Position numbers and translations under genes: made by a program. Below are positions 1 to 10,700 of a stretch of 64,000 bases of DNA, piece by piece (within the stretch, counting starts at the first letter, position 1; each line of letters opens with the position of its first letter). The stretch comes from Scleromitrula shiraiana (lineage: Eukaryota; Ascomycota; Leotiomycetes; Helotiales; Sclerotiniaceae): the NCBI GenBank assembly GCA_028455995.1, contig JABELC010000012.1, positions 1,302,001 to 1,366,000 of the forward strand, in the 5' to 3' direction. The notes under the pieces were generated by a model, which was not told the origin of the DNA, searched no databases, and was given only the letters and a program-made list of their open reading frames with translations.

Positions 1-774
1 GATTTTGAAGCCGAACTGGCCCATGATGTTCGGGCTGAGTCGCCTCCTCTATTCCGTTTCGATGCTAGTGGAGTTGGCGGAACTCGGCCATCTGACCACT
101 TTGTTTATAAGGTTCACACACGTTGGATCAATGATCCAAGCGGTGGAAAAGACCAAAAAGTCAAGCTTTCCAGATTCACAGCCCCCGCTCACCCAAAGAA
201 ATTCTTGCATACTATTCCGAAATCATCGTTAGATTCATTCCGGGATACGGAGCCTCAGGATGCGAGGACAGATACCATAATGCAAAAGCTGGCTCTTTCA
301 AAGGCTGTGACGCCATTACCTATTTCGAATCAACAATATAATGTTGTTAGAACGGAGAACTTTGCTGAGGAATTCGTAAGGCTTGAGCCATCAACATTAC
401 CAGAGCCGTCGACATTCTTCCCAGTGATGTCAAGCACAGAGGAAGATTCCGACGACTCATTGTCGGACGTTTACAATATCAGATATGAACCATTATTAAA
501 GGCCGCAGACACTATGACAGAAAATGACATTCAGGTCTCTTCTGATGGAGCATACGCGGACGAGATGATATTGGATAAAAATGTCGTTGGAGATGATGAT
601 GATGACAGTAGCATCGATATGCTGGCTTATGCGCGCAAAGCCGATCCTGCAGCTATAGCTGCGCAAGAACAGGAATTTGAACGCGAGGCGAGTGATCAAT
701 TCGTCGAACCTGGAAGTAGTTACTCGAATGTTACGACAAGAATGAGTACCTCGGACCCGGGAGATCTTTCATGA
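1..774 (+). CDS. C-terminal part of an unrecognised acidic protein (5' end outside window)
   Basis: Frame 1 is open from base 1 to the TGA at 772-774, giving 257 residues with no start, so the gene begins left of the window. I do not recognise the family. The first 60 residues look folded (RPSDHFVYKVHTRWINDP). The rest is low complexity and acidic: a Ser/Asp/Glu stretch around residues 145-160 and a five-Asp run near residue 198, followed by a helical Ala/Glu/Gln segment (AAIAAQEQEFEREA). There is no membrane segment or signal in the visible part. The in-frame ATG at 280 lies inside an open frame and need not be a start. Being coding is well supported by the uninterrupted frame and protein-like composition; function is unknown. 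Confidence 0.7.
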   Translation, partial: DFEAELAHDVRAESPPLFRFDASGVGGTRPSDHFVYKVHTRWINDPSGGKDQKVKLSRFTAPAHPKKFLHTIPKSSLDSFRDTEPQDARTDTIMQKLALSKAVTPLPISNQQYNVVRTENFAEEFVRLEPSTLPEPSTFFPVMSSTEEDSDDSLSDVYNIRYEPLLKAADTMTENDIQVSSDGAYADEMILDKNVVGDDDDDSSIDMLAYARKADPAAIAAQEQEFEREASDQFVEPGSSYSNVTTRMSTSDPGDLS

Positions 775-1579
775 ATCGACTGATTCGCAACCGCTATTCA
801 TGGAATTGCGGAAAGATTATATGCAGCGAGCATATGATTTGTACTTTGACAACGTTTAGCTTGATGGTCTTTTTTTTATGATAATGTAATGTAGTGTAGC
901 ATGGTTTGTTGGCGGTACAGATGATTTATCTTTATTCATCATTCTACATTGAGCGGGGAGGAATGAGTAACGGAATGGGCATTTAGCATTAGGAGTGGGA
1001 TTGGAATCTTGGGATTGGGGTCGGGTTTTGGTTTGGTTTGGTTTGGGTTGGGTTGAGATATATATTTCCTTTGTAGCATTTTGGCGCATTCGAAGATACC
1101 ACTGTATGTAAGCATTTATCAAGCAGATATCTATTTGGTTTGAGAGTGAAGGAGAGGGAATATGGGAAATGGAAATGGAAATGGAATGGGAGTTTATCTT
1201 TCTTGGAAATTCATCGTACAAGATTGGTTGAGTTGTTTACTTAAGGTTATTTATTAGCTAGCTAGGTTGGTTTGCATGCAATGCAATGTTATCCAATGTA
1301 TGGTATATACATGTATTTTTTGATCAATGGACTTTTTATGTGAGAAATTCGTGAATAAATACATGTTATTGATTTTCTGATTGTTGAATACTTGGCTTAT
1401 TTATTAGGATGAGAGTTGACATGTCAAGAGTATGTAGGATTTCTAAATAGAGCTATGGAGTGTATTGCTACTAGCTCGTGAATAGCGATTGACTCAATCA
1501 TACAGTTTCTCCTCCAATTTGATTTGATATCATGTAACACCTGATTAGGCCGGCCATCATCATCGGAATCCACAAATCA
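775..1579. other. Convergent 3' intergenic region, no gene seen
   Basis: About 800 bp between the end of the left-edge gene and the end of the peroxiredoxin gene. It holds a G/T-rich run of GGTTT/GGGTT units near 1020-1056 and A/T-rich stretches. Short open frames here have no coding character. It probably carries the 3' UTRs and polyadenylation signals of both flanking genes. Confidence 0.5.
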
Positions 1580-2619
1580 CTAACCCAGTACCTTCTCAGC
1601 GGCACTCACTAAAAACAGTCAGTTAGTAAATTCCTCAATCTCAATCATGTTCATCCTCGTCTTCGTCCTCATCTTCATCGTCATCTCCACTTTCACTTCA
1701 ATAGCAAGAATAATAATAATAACAATAATAAAACTCACCATCAAGACCCGTATTATCAGGCTCAACATGCATAGCCTTAACCTTACCATCCTCAAGCTCA
1801 AGAGCATAGCGCTTACTGCGTGGACCGCCGAAGATGGCTGTTCCGTCGAAGGCGAGGTCGAGGGCGGAGGTGAATGCGGCGGTTGGGTCGCCGAGGAAGC
1901 GTATCTTTTGTTTTGGGGTGGTTAGTTTGGGTTGGGTTGGATCGGATGGTGGAATTGGAATTGGGGATGGGGATGTGAGAGGGGGGAAGAGGGGAGGGGA
2001 TAGGATTGGGTTGGGGGTGGATACGTACTCCTGATGAGTTGGATGGGTCAAGAGATTCGCCCCAGGCTTTGGTGCTGTGGGATGAGGGTGGTATGTTAGT
2101 TGGTGGAGTGGAATGGAGTTTTTAAAATAAGGAGAACGAGGGAAGGGGAGAAGCGGTGCATGTGGATGTAGGTAAACATACACGAAGGGGTCATTGACGG
2201 CAACTACGAATACATCGCCGGCCTCCTTCAACTTTGGATGCTTAATATATCCCGGGATATGGGAGTTGGAACACGATGGACCTATTTGATTTCATTAGTC
2301 TCTATTTCCACGATCTATCTCGAAGCAAACCCGTGATATATTCATCATACAGTCTAACTATGAACGGGATAAAAAGCAAATTAGGAGGGAAATATTATTA
2401 CATACTAAAAGCAGCAGGAACCCCAATAATCAAAGATTTGCCCTTGGTAATCTGCTCACTGAGATTTACCTTATTGCCGGGAGAATTCTCAACCAGCACC
2501 GAGAGGTTGGGGATGCTATCGCCGACTTGGATGAAGGCTCGGGGGGTGGTGGAGAATGCTCGGGTGGTAGAGGCGGAGCGGAGAGCTGGGAGAATACGGG
2601 GGATAAATTTAGATGCCAT
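1580..2619 (-). CDS. Mitochondrial type-II (Prx5-like) peroxiredoxin, single cysteine
   Basis: Thiol peroxidase that reduces hydrogen peroxide and alkyl hydroperoxides. Five exons on the minus strand join in phase: 2406-2619, 2182-2281, 2029-2074, 1739-1904 and 1580-1608, giving 184 residues. All introns are GT..AG. Residues 1-28 are basic, hydroxylated and lack acidic residues (MASKFIPRILPALRSASTTR), a typical mitochondrial presequence. The redoxin domain follows with the active-site motif P-x3-S-x2-C (GVPAAFSPSC), making Cys75 the peroxidatic residue; Ser replaces the usual Thr. The family signature VNDPFVTKAWGE and the Arg in PRSKRYAL are present. Cys75 is the only cysteine, so it would act as a 1-Cys enzyme needing an outside thiol such as glutathione or thioredoxin (inference). 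Length fits the family. Confidence 0.93.
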
Positions 2620-3134
2620 TGTTTAGATGAATGAAGTGGGTGGTTGGTTAATGTAGTGATGGTTGTTTTTGAGATTGATAAAATGTGAAGGTGATAGAAA
2701 CCTGGAAATTGATTGAGGGAAGGTGGGTTTGTGGCGCACGGGGATGAGAACCCTGAATAATGGAATTAATAAGTCGTTTATCTCTTTCCTGCTTTATTTT
2801 GACATTCCCTATGGGAGCTAATTCATTTTCTAATGTCTACTCAGAATCTAAATATTGAAATACATTTTGGATTAGATTATAGATAATAAAATCATTCATT
2901 TACTGATTCGTTTTAATTGTTTATATTAAATATAGATATTTATAATTAAGATTTATATATAATTGTATAACTAGTGAACCGACATTCAGAACATAAACAA
3001 CTCGAGCTCGATATACAAACCTACTCTCTCTACTACTATAGTAATCTCCTCCTCCAACACCTTTATTGGTAACTCGTGAACATTATGAGGCTCCATCTTT
3101 TCGATTAGCAGTCATCTAAATACTTGATTCGAGT
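2620..3134. other. AT-rich intergenic region
   Basis: Holds the peroxiredoxin promoter on its left side and a strongly AT-rich block near 2860-2970. The 5' part expected for the neighbouring glycosidase-like gene is not recognisable here. No gene is seen. Confidence 0.4.
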
Positions 3135-4082
3135 TTGCCGTTCTCAAAGGTGACGGATCAAATTAATGGATGGGGACTGCGCTACCAATCATTTTTGTAT
3201 TTGATGACTGAGAGAGTTGGCAAGTACCCGGCTGGAACGATTCTTTGCGCGGGAACTTCAATCCCAGCGGATCTGAGCGAGACGCAAATCGATGTTTATG
3301 CTAGTCAAGATAATGGATAAACTTGGGAATATGTGTCTACCGTAGCGAATGGTGGTGCTGCAATTCCTGGTAATGGGATCCCAGCTATCTGGGAACCATT
3401 TATCCTTTCGTACCAAGGAAAGATCGTTTGTAAATCATCCATGTAGTTTTCATCTTCCATAAGGTACTAATTGTTTGACAAAGTATACTACTCTGGTCAA
3501 CGTGATCCATTGTATGGCCAGAAACTCGTTCATACAGTTTCTTCAGATCTTCTCACTTGGGGCCCTGATGTAGACGATGCTGCATACCCAACATACACAG
3601 ATCGTCCGGGAATGACTACCGTCACCCAATTACCCAACGGAAAGTACATTATGACTTACGAGTACGGTGGAGGGCCAACCGTCGTCGCTGGAGCATATTC
3701 GTTCCCCATATACTACCGCATCTCATCATCACCTCTAAGTTTCAACAACGCCACGGGCATCCCCATCCTTACGGACACCAACACCCAACCTTTCTCTTCA
3801 CCATACATCACCTGGTCGCCCATTGGCGGAAAGAACGGAACAATACTTGTAAGCTGTGGAACTCTAACTGAGGTATTCGTCAACCAAGCTCTTGGTGCTG
3901 AAGGTGCATGGTAGAAAATTCCTACACCTGAAGGTGTATCATATACAAGACATTTGAGAGTTCTTAATGGTAATAAGAACCATTTGTTGCTTGCGGGAGG
4001 AGGGGTCTTGCTATTTAGCACGACGAATGCGATTACTGTTAGTGTGATGGATATAACAGAAGGATTGGCAAAGACGCAATAG
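3135..4082 (+). pseudogene. Broken Asp-box (BNR) glycosidase-like gene
   Basis: One frame runs through the segment and reads as a secreted fungal Asp-box/BNR-repeat glycoside hydrolase-like protein (sialidase/GH93-type fold; exact family uncertain). Characteristic stretches are TDQINGWGLRYQ, AGTSIPADLSETQIDVYAS, YPTYTDRPGMTTV and PNGKYIMTYEYGGG. An intron at 3430-3483 (54 bp, GTAAAT donor, TACTAAT branch, AAG end) still looks functional and restores GKIVLYYSGQRDP. The gene is interrupted by TAA at 3318-3320, inside an Asp-box (DNG-stop-TW), and TAG at 3912-3914 (GAW-stop-KIPTPEG). Both sit where glutamine (CAA, CAG) would fit, so each is explained by one C-to-T change. The N-terminal part expected of the family is missing: an in-frame stop lies at 3117 and no ATG follows. 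The C-terminus runs normally to the TAG at 4080-4082. Confidence 0.8.
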
Positions 4083-4721
4083 ATGGGGGGGTGAATGTTT
4101 AAATAATAATGAAATTCTACGACAACCAAGTTGGGACTTTATCATGATGAAGCTTCGCATATTTGACATCGTTTCTCGTTTCAATCTGTGTCTACTGAGT
4201 ACTCAGGTGATTGATGGTTTATGCATAACATTCATGAATGATAATTTCAAACCTGTTATTCCCCACTGGCATCCTATACACCGCTGCATGTCATAATGCT
4301 CTCTCTGCCAAATGGACTAGTTTATGGAAAATAGCCGTTGGTAAGCACCCACACAGCCCGTTTAATGTTAGTATATGGCGTCAATGATGTTTCCCGGTGG
4401 AGAATGGAGGATGCCATTGGATACATCGTACGACCATAAAATTCCTTTATGGGGCCTAACAAGAGTGAGCTCGGGTTTTGATACAGGCCTTCTGCTATAT
4501 AGTTGTCCTATTTCCATTTACCACGAGCTACTGTGTATATACTTGTTAGAACCCTTAAAAGGTTGCATTACTAGCACTGCGTCCTTGTATTTTACCTACT
4601 ACCTCTATTGCTGAATACTTCTTTTACACATATAATACAACCACCCATTTCTATTTCTATCAAGACTACTCAGACTGCCAAACTAACCCGTTACCTTCTT
4701 ACTTAATTCTCCCCACACATC
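4083..4721. other. Spacer between two pseudogenes
   Basis: No gene seen. The spacer lies between two broken genes of the same orientation. A short open frame at 4375-4614 has no recognisable domain or codon pattern. Confidence 0.4.
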
Positions 4722-6676
4722 ACGGGATCACCCCAAGATACTGCTATTTCATCTCACTACATCATCATCGAAGGTGGCACAGCCGGACTGGTCGTTGCAA
4801 ATAGGTTGACCGAAAATCCGGACACCCATGTTACTGTTCTCGAAGCCGGTGATAATCATGACGAGGATATTTGAGTCAAGATTCCCGCGTTCTGGACGAG
4901 CCTAGTGGGCTCTGACGTTGATTGGAAATATGCTTCTGTTCCCCAGGTAAGTCGTTCATCGAGGGGTTGTGATTTTTAGACATTGAACACGGCTGATTTA
5001 ATTTTTGTGGGAAAGAAGGGTTTGAGTGGTCGATCAATTAAGCAACCGCAGGGAAGGTTTTGGGTGGCTCGTCTGCAATAAATAATCAATCTTTTATTGC
5101 CCCTGCACAAGCTGATATTGATGCATGAGGTGGGTTAGGAAACGAGGGTTGGAGCTGGGATGAACTAGTTCCCTATTATAAGAAATTCTATACCCTCTCG
5201 CCACCACCTGATCAGGATACTCTGGATCATCTAGGTATTAACTGGATTAACGAAGAGTACCGCGGAACTTCTGGACCTATTCAAGTGTCATTTCCTGGGG
5301 TCGTTCAGAATTCACTTTGTAAGGCCTGGATTGATACTTTCCGTCACTTGGGTAAATTGACTACTGGCGGTACGTGGTTACCATTCTCAAGAATGTAAGA
5401 GTATCATGACTTATGCGAATCTATAGACCCTTTCTCAGGAAACTCAATTGGCGGATATAGCAATGCAGCGACAGTAGATATCACCACCAAGACTCGAAGT
5501 TATGCAGGCTCTGCATATAGTATTCCGGCTCTCCAGAGACCTAACTTTCATTTGGTCACTGGTGCCACTGTTCATAAAAGTCTGTTTGAGAATACAAGCA
5601 ATGGGATCGCTGTGACTGGTGTGCCGGCATCTGAAAGGAGAAACCCAGACTTTTAGTGCTAGTAAAGAGGTTATTCTGGCCGCTGGAGTGTTCAACACAC
5701 CTAAATTGCTCGAATTATCTGGTATAGGAGATGAGGATCTCCTCAAAAAGCATGGAATTCCAGTCATCATTAGAAATCCCGGGGTGGGAGAAAATGTGCA
5801 AGATCATCTGATGACAGGCATCAGCTCTGAGGTTATTGATGGTGTTATAACCGGTGGTCCTTTGTTGCGCCAAGAGCCAGAGGCATTGGAAATTGCCTAG
5901 AGATTGCACAGTGAGCATCAAGCAGGCCCCTTTACTTTTGGTTGGATACCATCTCATGCATTTATGCCTATTTTGGAGTTCTTTGATGAGGAAGGACGCA
6001 AACAACAGGCAGCATTACTAAAGAATATATTCGAAGAGCATCCGCCAAAGTCACAAGATGTAGAACATTTCGAAGCTGTCCGTTCAATCATTGAGAGCCC
6101 AGGAGAATGCTCGGCTGCTTGGTTAATGTTTCTTGCTCATGCAAATTTACATGAGTCAGGGAAGAGCTTTATAAATTCAGATCTACAACCAGAGAACTTT
6201 GCCAGTCTCAGTTGTGTCCAAAGTCATTCATTCTCTCGTGGATCTACCCATATTTCCTCATCAAACATTACGATGTACCTGACATCGATCCACGATTTCT
6301 CTCTCATCCTGCTGATCTAGAGATCTTTGCACGTCACGTCCAGACACTTGAGAAACTTCGTCAAACCAAAGGACTCTCGGTCTTCTTCAAGCCTGATGGG
6401 AAGCGAAATCATCCAGACTCTTTCCATATTCAAATTCTCGAAGGAGCCAAGAAATATGTCCTCGACACTGCCATGACCACATACCACACGTGTGGTACCG
6501 CTGCAATGCTACCGAAAGAGAAGGGAGGTGTTGTGGATAAAAAGCTGATTGTGTATGACACAAATAACTTACGAGTGGTTGATTCTAGTATTTTTCCTCT
6601 AATTCCGAGGGGGAATATCATGTCTTCAGTTTATGCTGTGGCGGAGAAGGCGGCTGATATTATCAAAAATGCTTGA
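4722..6676 (+). pseudogene. Broken GMC (glucose-methanol-choline) oxidoreductase gene
   Basis: Pieces in all three frames spell one FAD-dependent GMC oxidoreductase. They run from the Rossmann motif (YIIIEGGTAGLVVANRL; the usual GGGTAG has become EGGTAG) through GNEGWSWDELVPYYKKF and KEVILAAGVFNTPKLLELSG to the C-terminal SSIFPLIPRGNIMSSVYAVA. The catalytic His region reads TYHTCGTAA instead of YHPCGTAA. Lesions seen: TGA at 4872-4874 (probably from CGA), a 1-bp loss near 5052, TGA at 5126-5128 (expected Trp), a 2-bp loss near 5620, TAG at 5898-5900 (probably from CAG), and a 1-bp loss near 6267. No ATG precedes the FAD motif in frame; an ACG sits at 4722-4724 where a start would fit. Introns near 4948-5015 and 5371-5426 still have normal ends. 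With six or more lesions this is dead as a protein gene. Confidence 0.88.
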
Positions 6677-7165
6677 GATGTCGTTACTACAATACCTGTA
6701 AATAGTGAGTGTTAAGAAGGACTGTCTCATGCTATAGTTATTTGTAGAAAGGTTGACTATTATATACTCTTGAATATTCACCAAGTTGTGGAAAATACCA
6801 TACATACCTAGGTATGTACCCAGAAATACTTATTAGATTATATTGTAGATATTTTCGTATGACAGCTCGTAGTTGAGTTATAAAGTTACACATGCGCCAC
6901 AGTATAAAATAGGTCTCCGTAGCTCCCAACTACCACCACGGTGCCACCAAGCACCGATTAGATAAGTGAAACTTTAGAATAGTCAGATTTAAGCTAATAG
7001 GCAGGAAAGAGACAGAAATAACCGTACCAGCCCAGCCGTACTTCCTTTACAACCCATAAACTATTGACTGTACTGTACCAAGTCAGTACCCAAACATATC
7101 ACCCTTTCTTCTTCTTCTTCTTCTTCTTCTTCTCCTTCTACTACTTCTACTACTACTACTACTAC

Positions 7166-7196
<31 letters not shown>

Positions 7197-7639
7197 CCCT
7201 CTTCTCCCTCGTCTTGATACTTCGTATTTAAATTTATTTGAGAAGATAGTCCTTTTGATCATTCATTCAATTAATTATTAACTGATCGGATTGCTTTTAC
7301 AGATCTTTAGAAATCTTCAATATCCATATTCTTCTAACCAATCTATCTGACTGACTAATTATTAAAAGTTTGGTCATTCAACCACCCAAAACCCACACAA
7401 ATCCATCTTTCGGTAGCCTTGTGTGTGTGCCTGGGATCTCGTCGGCTTTTGACGAGTTCGAAGGACCACTTCCTACAGCCGTCACCATTTCTTCCCAACT
7501 CAAGAAGAGGAAGGCAGCTGAGGCGATATCATCTTCTGATAAAACAAATAGATCCAGTAAAAGGATCGCCTCAGCCGCAACGACAAACCAAACAGCCTCA
7601 GAACATCTTCCAACCCCTCCAACGCCACTTACCAACGGT
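6677..7639. other. Promoter and leader region upstream of the RBR ligase
   Basis: Contains a long pyrimidine tract (7105-7209) and, from 7355 to 7639, a stop-free stretch in frame with the downstream ATG that reads like protein but has no ATG of its own. No separate gene is seen between the GMC pseudogene and this leader. Confidence 0.45.
7105..7209. repeat. CTT/CTA triplet microsatellite (polypyrimidine tract)
   Basis: About 100 bp made almost only of CTT and CTA triplets with scattered CTC. It lies about 430 bp upstream of the RBR ligase ATG. Polypyrimidine tracts are common in fungal promoters; a regulatory role here is inference. Confidence 0.85.
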
Positions 7640-9440
7640 ATGGATTCAGAAGACGATTTCATGTCTGGTGCTTCCAGTGAGGACGATGTTCTCATGGATG
7701 AGAGCGATAACGAAGATGTGTCTGAAGACGGTATGTAATCAATCTGATCCTTTTACCAACATTTTGTCCCATTTCCCGTTGCACACTTACTAACATGTCG
7801 TCATTCTAGAGTTTGGCTTCGAGGAACCAGCACCAGATCTCGGCTTTACACAAGATGATCAATCACAAAAAAAGAAAAAGACGTTTGATATTAACTTCAA
7901 AGTCCATCGCCCCGCGGATATTCAAAATCAGCAAGACGAACTTATAAATGAGGTTAACATGATTCTCGACATCCGAAAAGAAGATGCGGCTATTCTTCTC
8001 CGGCATTTCAGGTGGAATAAGGAACGCTTGATTGAAGATTATATGGACCGCCCTAAGAAGGTTCTCGATGATGCTGGCTTGGGACCGAGTAAGACTGGGC
8101 CTCCCAAACTCGAAGTTCTACCAAACTTTATGTGTGATATCTGCTGCGAGGATGAGCCCGGACTTCAATCCTTTGCTATGAAGTGCGGTCATCGATATTG
8201 TGTTAATTGCTACAATCACTATTTAACACAAAAGATCAAGGAGGAAGGAGAGGCAGCCCGCATTCAGTGCCCACATGATGGTTGCCGACGCATTATGGAT
8301 AGCAAATCTTTAGATCTACTGGTTGCCGCCGACTTACACACACGGTACCATGAACTTCTCACGAGAACTTACGTCGAAGATAAAGAATTCCTGAAATGGT
8401 GCCCGGCTCCGGATTGCAAAAACGCTATCGAGTGTGGAATTAAGAAAAAAGATCTCGATAAGGTTGTACCTACAGTTGCATGCGACTGTAAGCATCGCTT
8501 CTGCTTCGGCTGTATATTGACAGACCATCAACCTGCCCCCTGCGAGCTGGTTAAGAAGTGGTTGAAGAAGTGTGCGGATGACTCGGAGACTGCTAACTGG
8601 ATTTCTGCCCACACAAAAGAATGCCCGAAATGCAATTCTACCATTGAGAAGAACGGAGGTTGCAACCATATGACTTGCCGAAAGTGCAAGCATGAGTTCT
8701 GCTGGATGTGTATGGGGTTGTGGTCAGAGCATGGTACAAGCTGGTACAACTGCAACAGGTTCGAAGAGAAGAGCGGCACAGATGCTCGTGATGCCCAAAA
8801 CAAGTCTCGAGTGTCTTTGGAACGTTATCTTCATTACTACAATCGTTACGCCAACCATGAGCAATCTGCGAAACTGGATAAGGATATCTATAATAAGACA
8901 GAAAAGAAGATGATTCAGCTACAATCTGCTTCAGGATTGTCTTGGATTGAGGTTCAATACCTCAACTCTGCGTCCCAAGCTCTACAAACCTGCCGTCAAA
9001 CCTTAAAGTGGACTTATGCGTTTGCTTTCTACCTATCACGCAACAATCTTACCGAAATGTTTGAAGATAATCAGAGAGATCTCGAAATGGCTGTTGAGAA
9101 TCTATCGGAGATGTTTGAGAAGCCTGTTCAAGAGCTTGCACAACAAAAGCTAAAGGTCGAAATTATGGATAAGACGTCTTACTGCAACAAACGTCGTGTT
9201 ATCCTCCTAGCTGATACTGCCGACAACCTTGCAAATGGTACGTGGTCTTGGAGTACTACCTACTAATTGCATATTCTTTGCTTTCTGCTTCTTTCTCTAG
9301 CTGCTATAATCATTTGTCTAATGAAGATCAATCAACTGATTGTATATGCACTATCAGGCAAGTGGAGTTTTCAAGGATTTCTCAACAATGACCTTGACAA
9401 AGCATCCACATCTAAACCAGGAATTTCGGCAAGGAGTTAA
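7640..9440 (+). CDS. Ariadne-type RBR E3 ubiquitin ligase
   Basis: RING-between-RING ligase that takes ubiquitin from an E2 onto its own RING2 cysteine and then onto substrate. Exons 7640-7730, 7810-9237 and 9358-9440 join in phase to 533 residues. The N-terminus is acidic (MDSEDDFMSGASSEDD), as in Ariadne proteins. RING1 starts near residue 139 (CDICCEDE...CGHRYC), followed by the IBR. RING2 begins near 302 (CPKCNSTIEKNGGCNHMTC), with Cys315 in GGCNHM matching the catalytic cysteine of the family. The C-terminal Ariadne domain carries SRVSLERYLHYYNRYANHEQ. The last intron ends at the acceptor giving NGKWSFQGF, the expected family ending; a second in-frame acceptor exists at 9299-9300. The ATG at 7640 is the first in frame after the TGA at 7352. 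Confidence 0.93.
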
Positions 9441-10191
9441 AGCAACTTCTTTTGACTATACAATTTTGAACCATTTTGTTATCCAAGGTCTTTTTCCTAC
9501 TTATAGACTAGGTCTTGTAAACCAAAAATACTTCAGACACTTGCGATCTACATTCCACATTCGATCGAGTATACATCAACCAGGCGTTTCTTACTTCTCA
9601 TATTTATCAACATCTTCTTTAGTTGGCGACCTGAATTTCGTGTTTGGGGCTGGACTGGGTTGTACCGGGCTCCTTTGCATCAGCGGATTTCATCAAACGG
9701 GGGCGCATAATTTCCTTTTTATCTTCGGTCCTTGGTTCTCCTGGAGTAGCGGGGCGATGGATGAGCGTTTTTACTTTGTTTGCCAATCATGTCGGAAAAG
9801 GAAGGATTGGTTTGGGCTGGATGGGGAGGAGTAAATAGGTTTTCGAAGAGAAGAAGAAGAAGAAGAGCTTGGGAGATCAGATCAGATGAGATAAGATCAT
9901 ACAAGAACAGCCAAGATAGCAGATTCGGATACAGCGATGGCACAGCGTATAATTGCATGAATTGCGGATATAGTAACTACTGTATTCTATTTAAAATTAA
10001 CTTGACTTTTTCCAAGAAATCCTCTCTACGTTACTATGTTTTATGCTTGATTAGTTGATTCAGTAAAGGTAAATGATTACCAAGTGAATGACGCGAATGT
10101 GCTCATATTTTTCTTTCCAACTCGGAAGCATCCTCGCAATCTTCTCATCCACATACAACCCAACCCAAGAACCCATCAAATTATAATCTTA
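9441..10191. other. Intergenic region, no gene seen
   Basis: 3' flank of the RBR ligase. Overlapping open frames at 9340-9838 partly overlie its last exon and lack any domain or splice support. A GAAGAA-rich purine run is at 9845-9868. Confidence 0.4.
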
Positions 10192-10700
10192 TTACCCAAG
10201 TACCTCACCAACACAGTTCCCCGTCGCCTGTTTCAAAAACAAGCGCCGACCCTTCCTATAAACGTAAACCTACACGCAAGATTCCTAGTACTTCACTTGT
10301 AGCGTTAGGGGTTATAGATTTCTTGACAGTCATTTCTTACGTTATAGAATTCGAGCAAGGGAGATTTAGATATAAGCTAAGTAAAGTTTTTTATATTATA
10401 TTATATTATATCATCTTGTTTGTAATTAAAGCAAGATAAAAAAAAGCAAATTTTTGTAAATAACCCATATATCCTATTCATTCATTCATTCATTCATTCA
10501 TTCATTCATCTTCTATTCCCTTTCTCTCTATTATTTTTTGAAGTGCGTGAACTCACCTTGTAAGTTGTTTGTGATTTCCTTTTGCTATGAGTATGCACAG
10601 TAGTACGCGCTTGGGACCTCTTAGGTTTCTCATATAGGACGTGCTCATCCTCCACTTTTCGAGTACTCTTGGGGGTTGTTGATGTTCCGAATAAGTTCAT
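10192..10700 (-). CDS. Possible small two-exon gene, basic 73-residue protein, unrecognised
   Basis: An ATG at 10700 opens a 48-codon exon (10557-10700) that ends exactly at a consensus donor (TAC AAG then GTGAGT). A plausible second exon, 10192-10269, starts after a TGTAG acceptor with a CTAAC branch-like sequence upstream. It continues in phase for 25 codons to TAA. The product would be a lysine/arginine-rich 73-residue protein beginning MNLFGTSTTPKSTRK and ending ATGNCVGEVLG. The intron would be 287 bp, long for this genome, which lowers confidence. No family, signal peptide or membrane segment is recognised. Confidence 0.35.

Noticed and set aside
856..1221. Minus-strand open frame of 121 codons
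   Set aside because: Built on G/T-rich repeats, low-complexity product, no domain or splice support.
3000..6700. Transposon remnant with heavy RIP
   Set aside because: The two broken genes are ordinary metabolic families, keep normal composition and show no repeated copies or terminal repeats in the window.
9340..9838. Plus-strand frames after the RBR ligase
   Set aside because: Overlap its last exon in another frame and show no family similarity.
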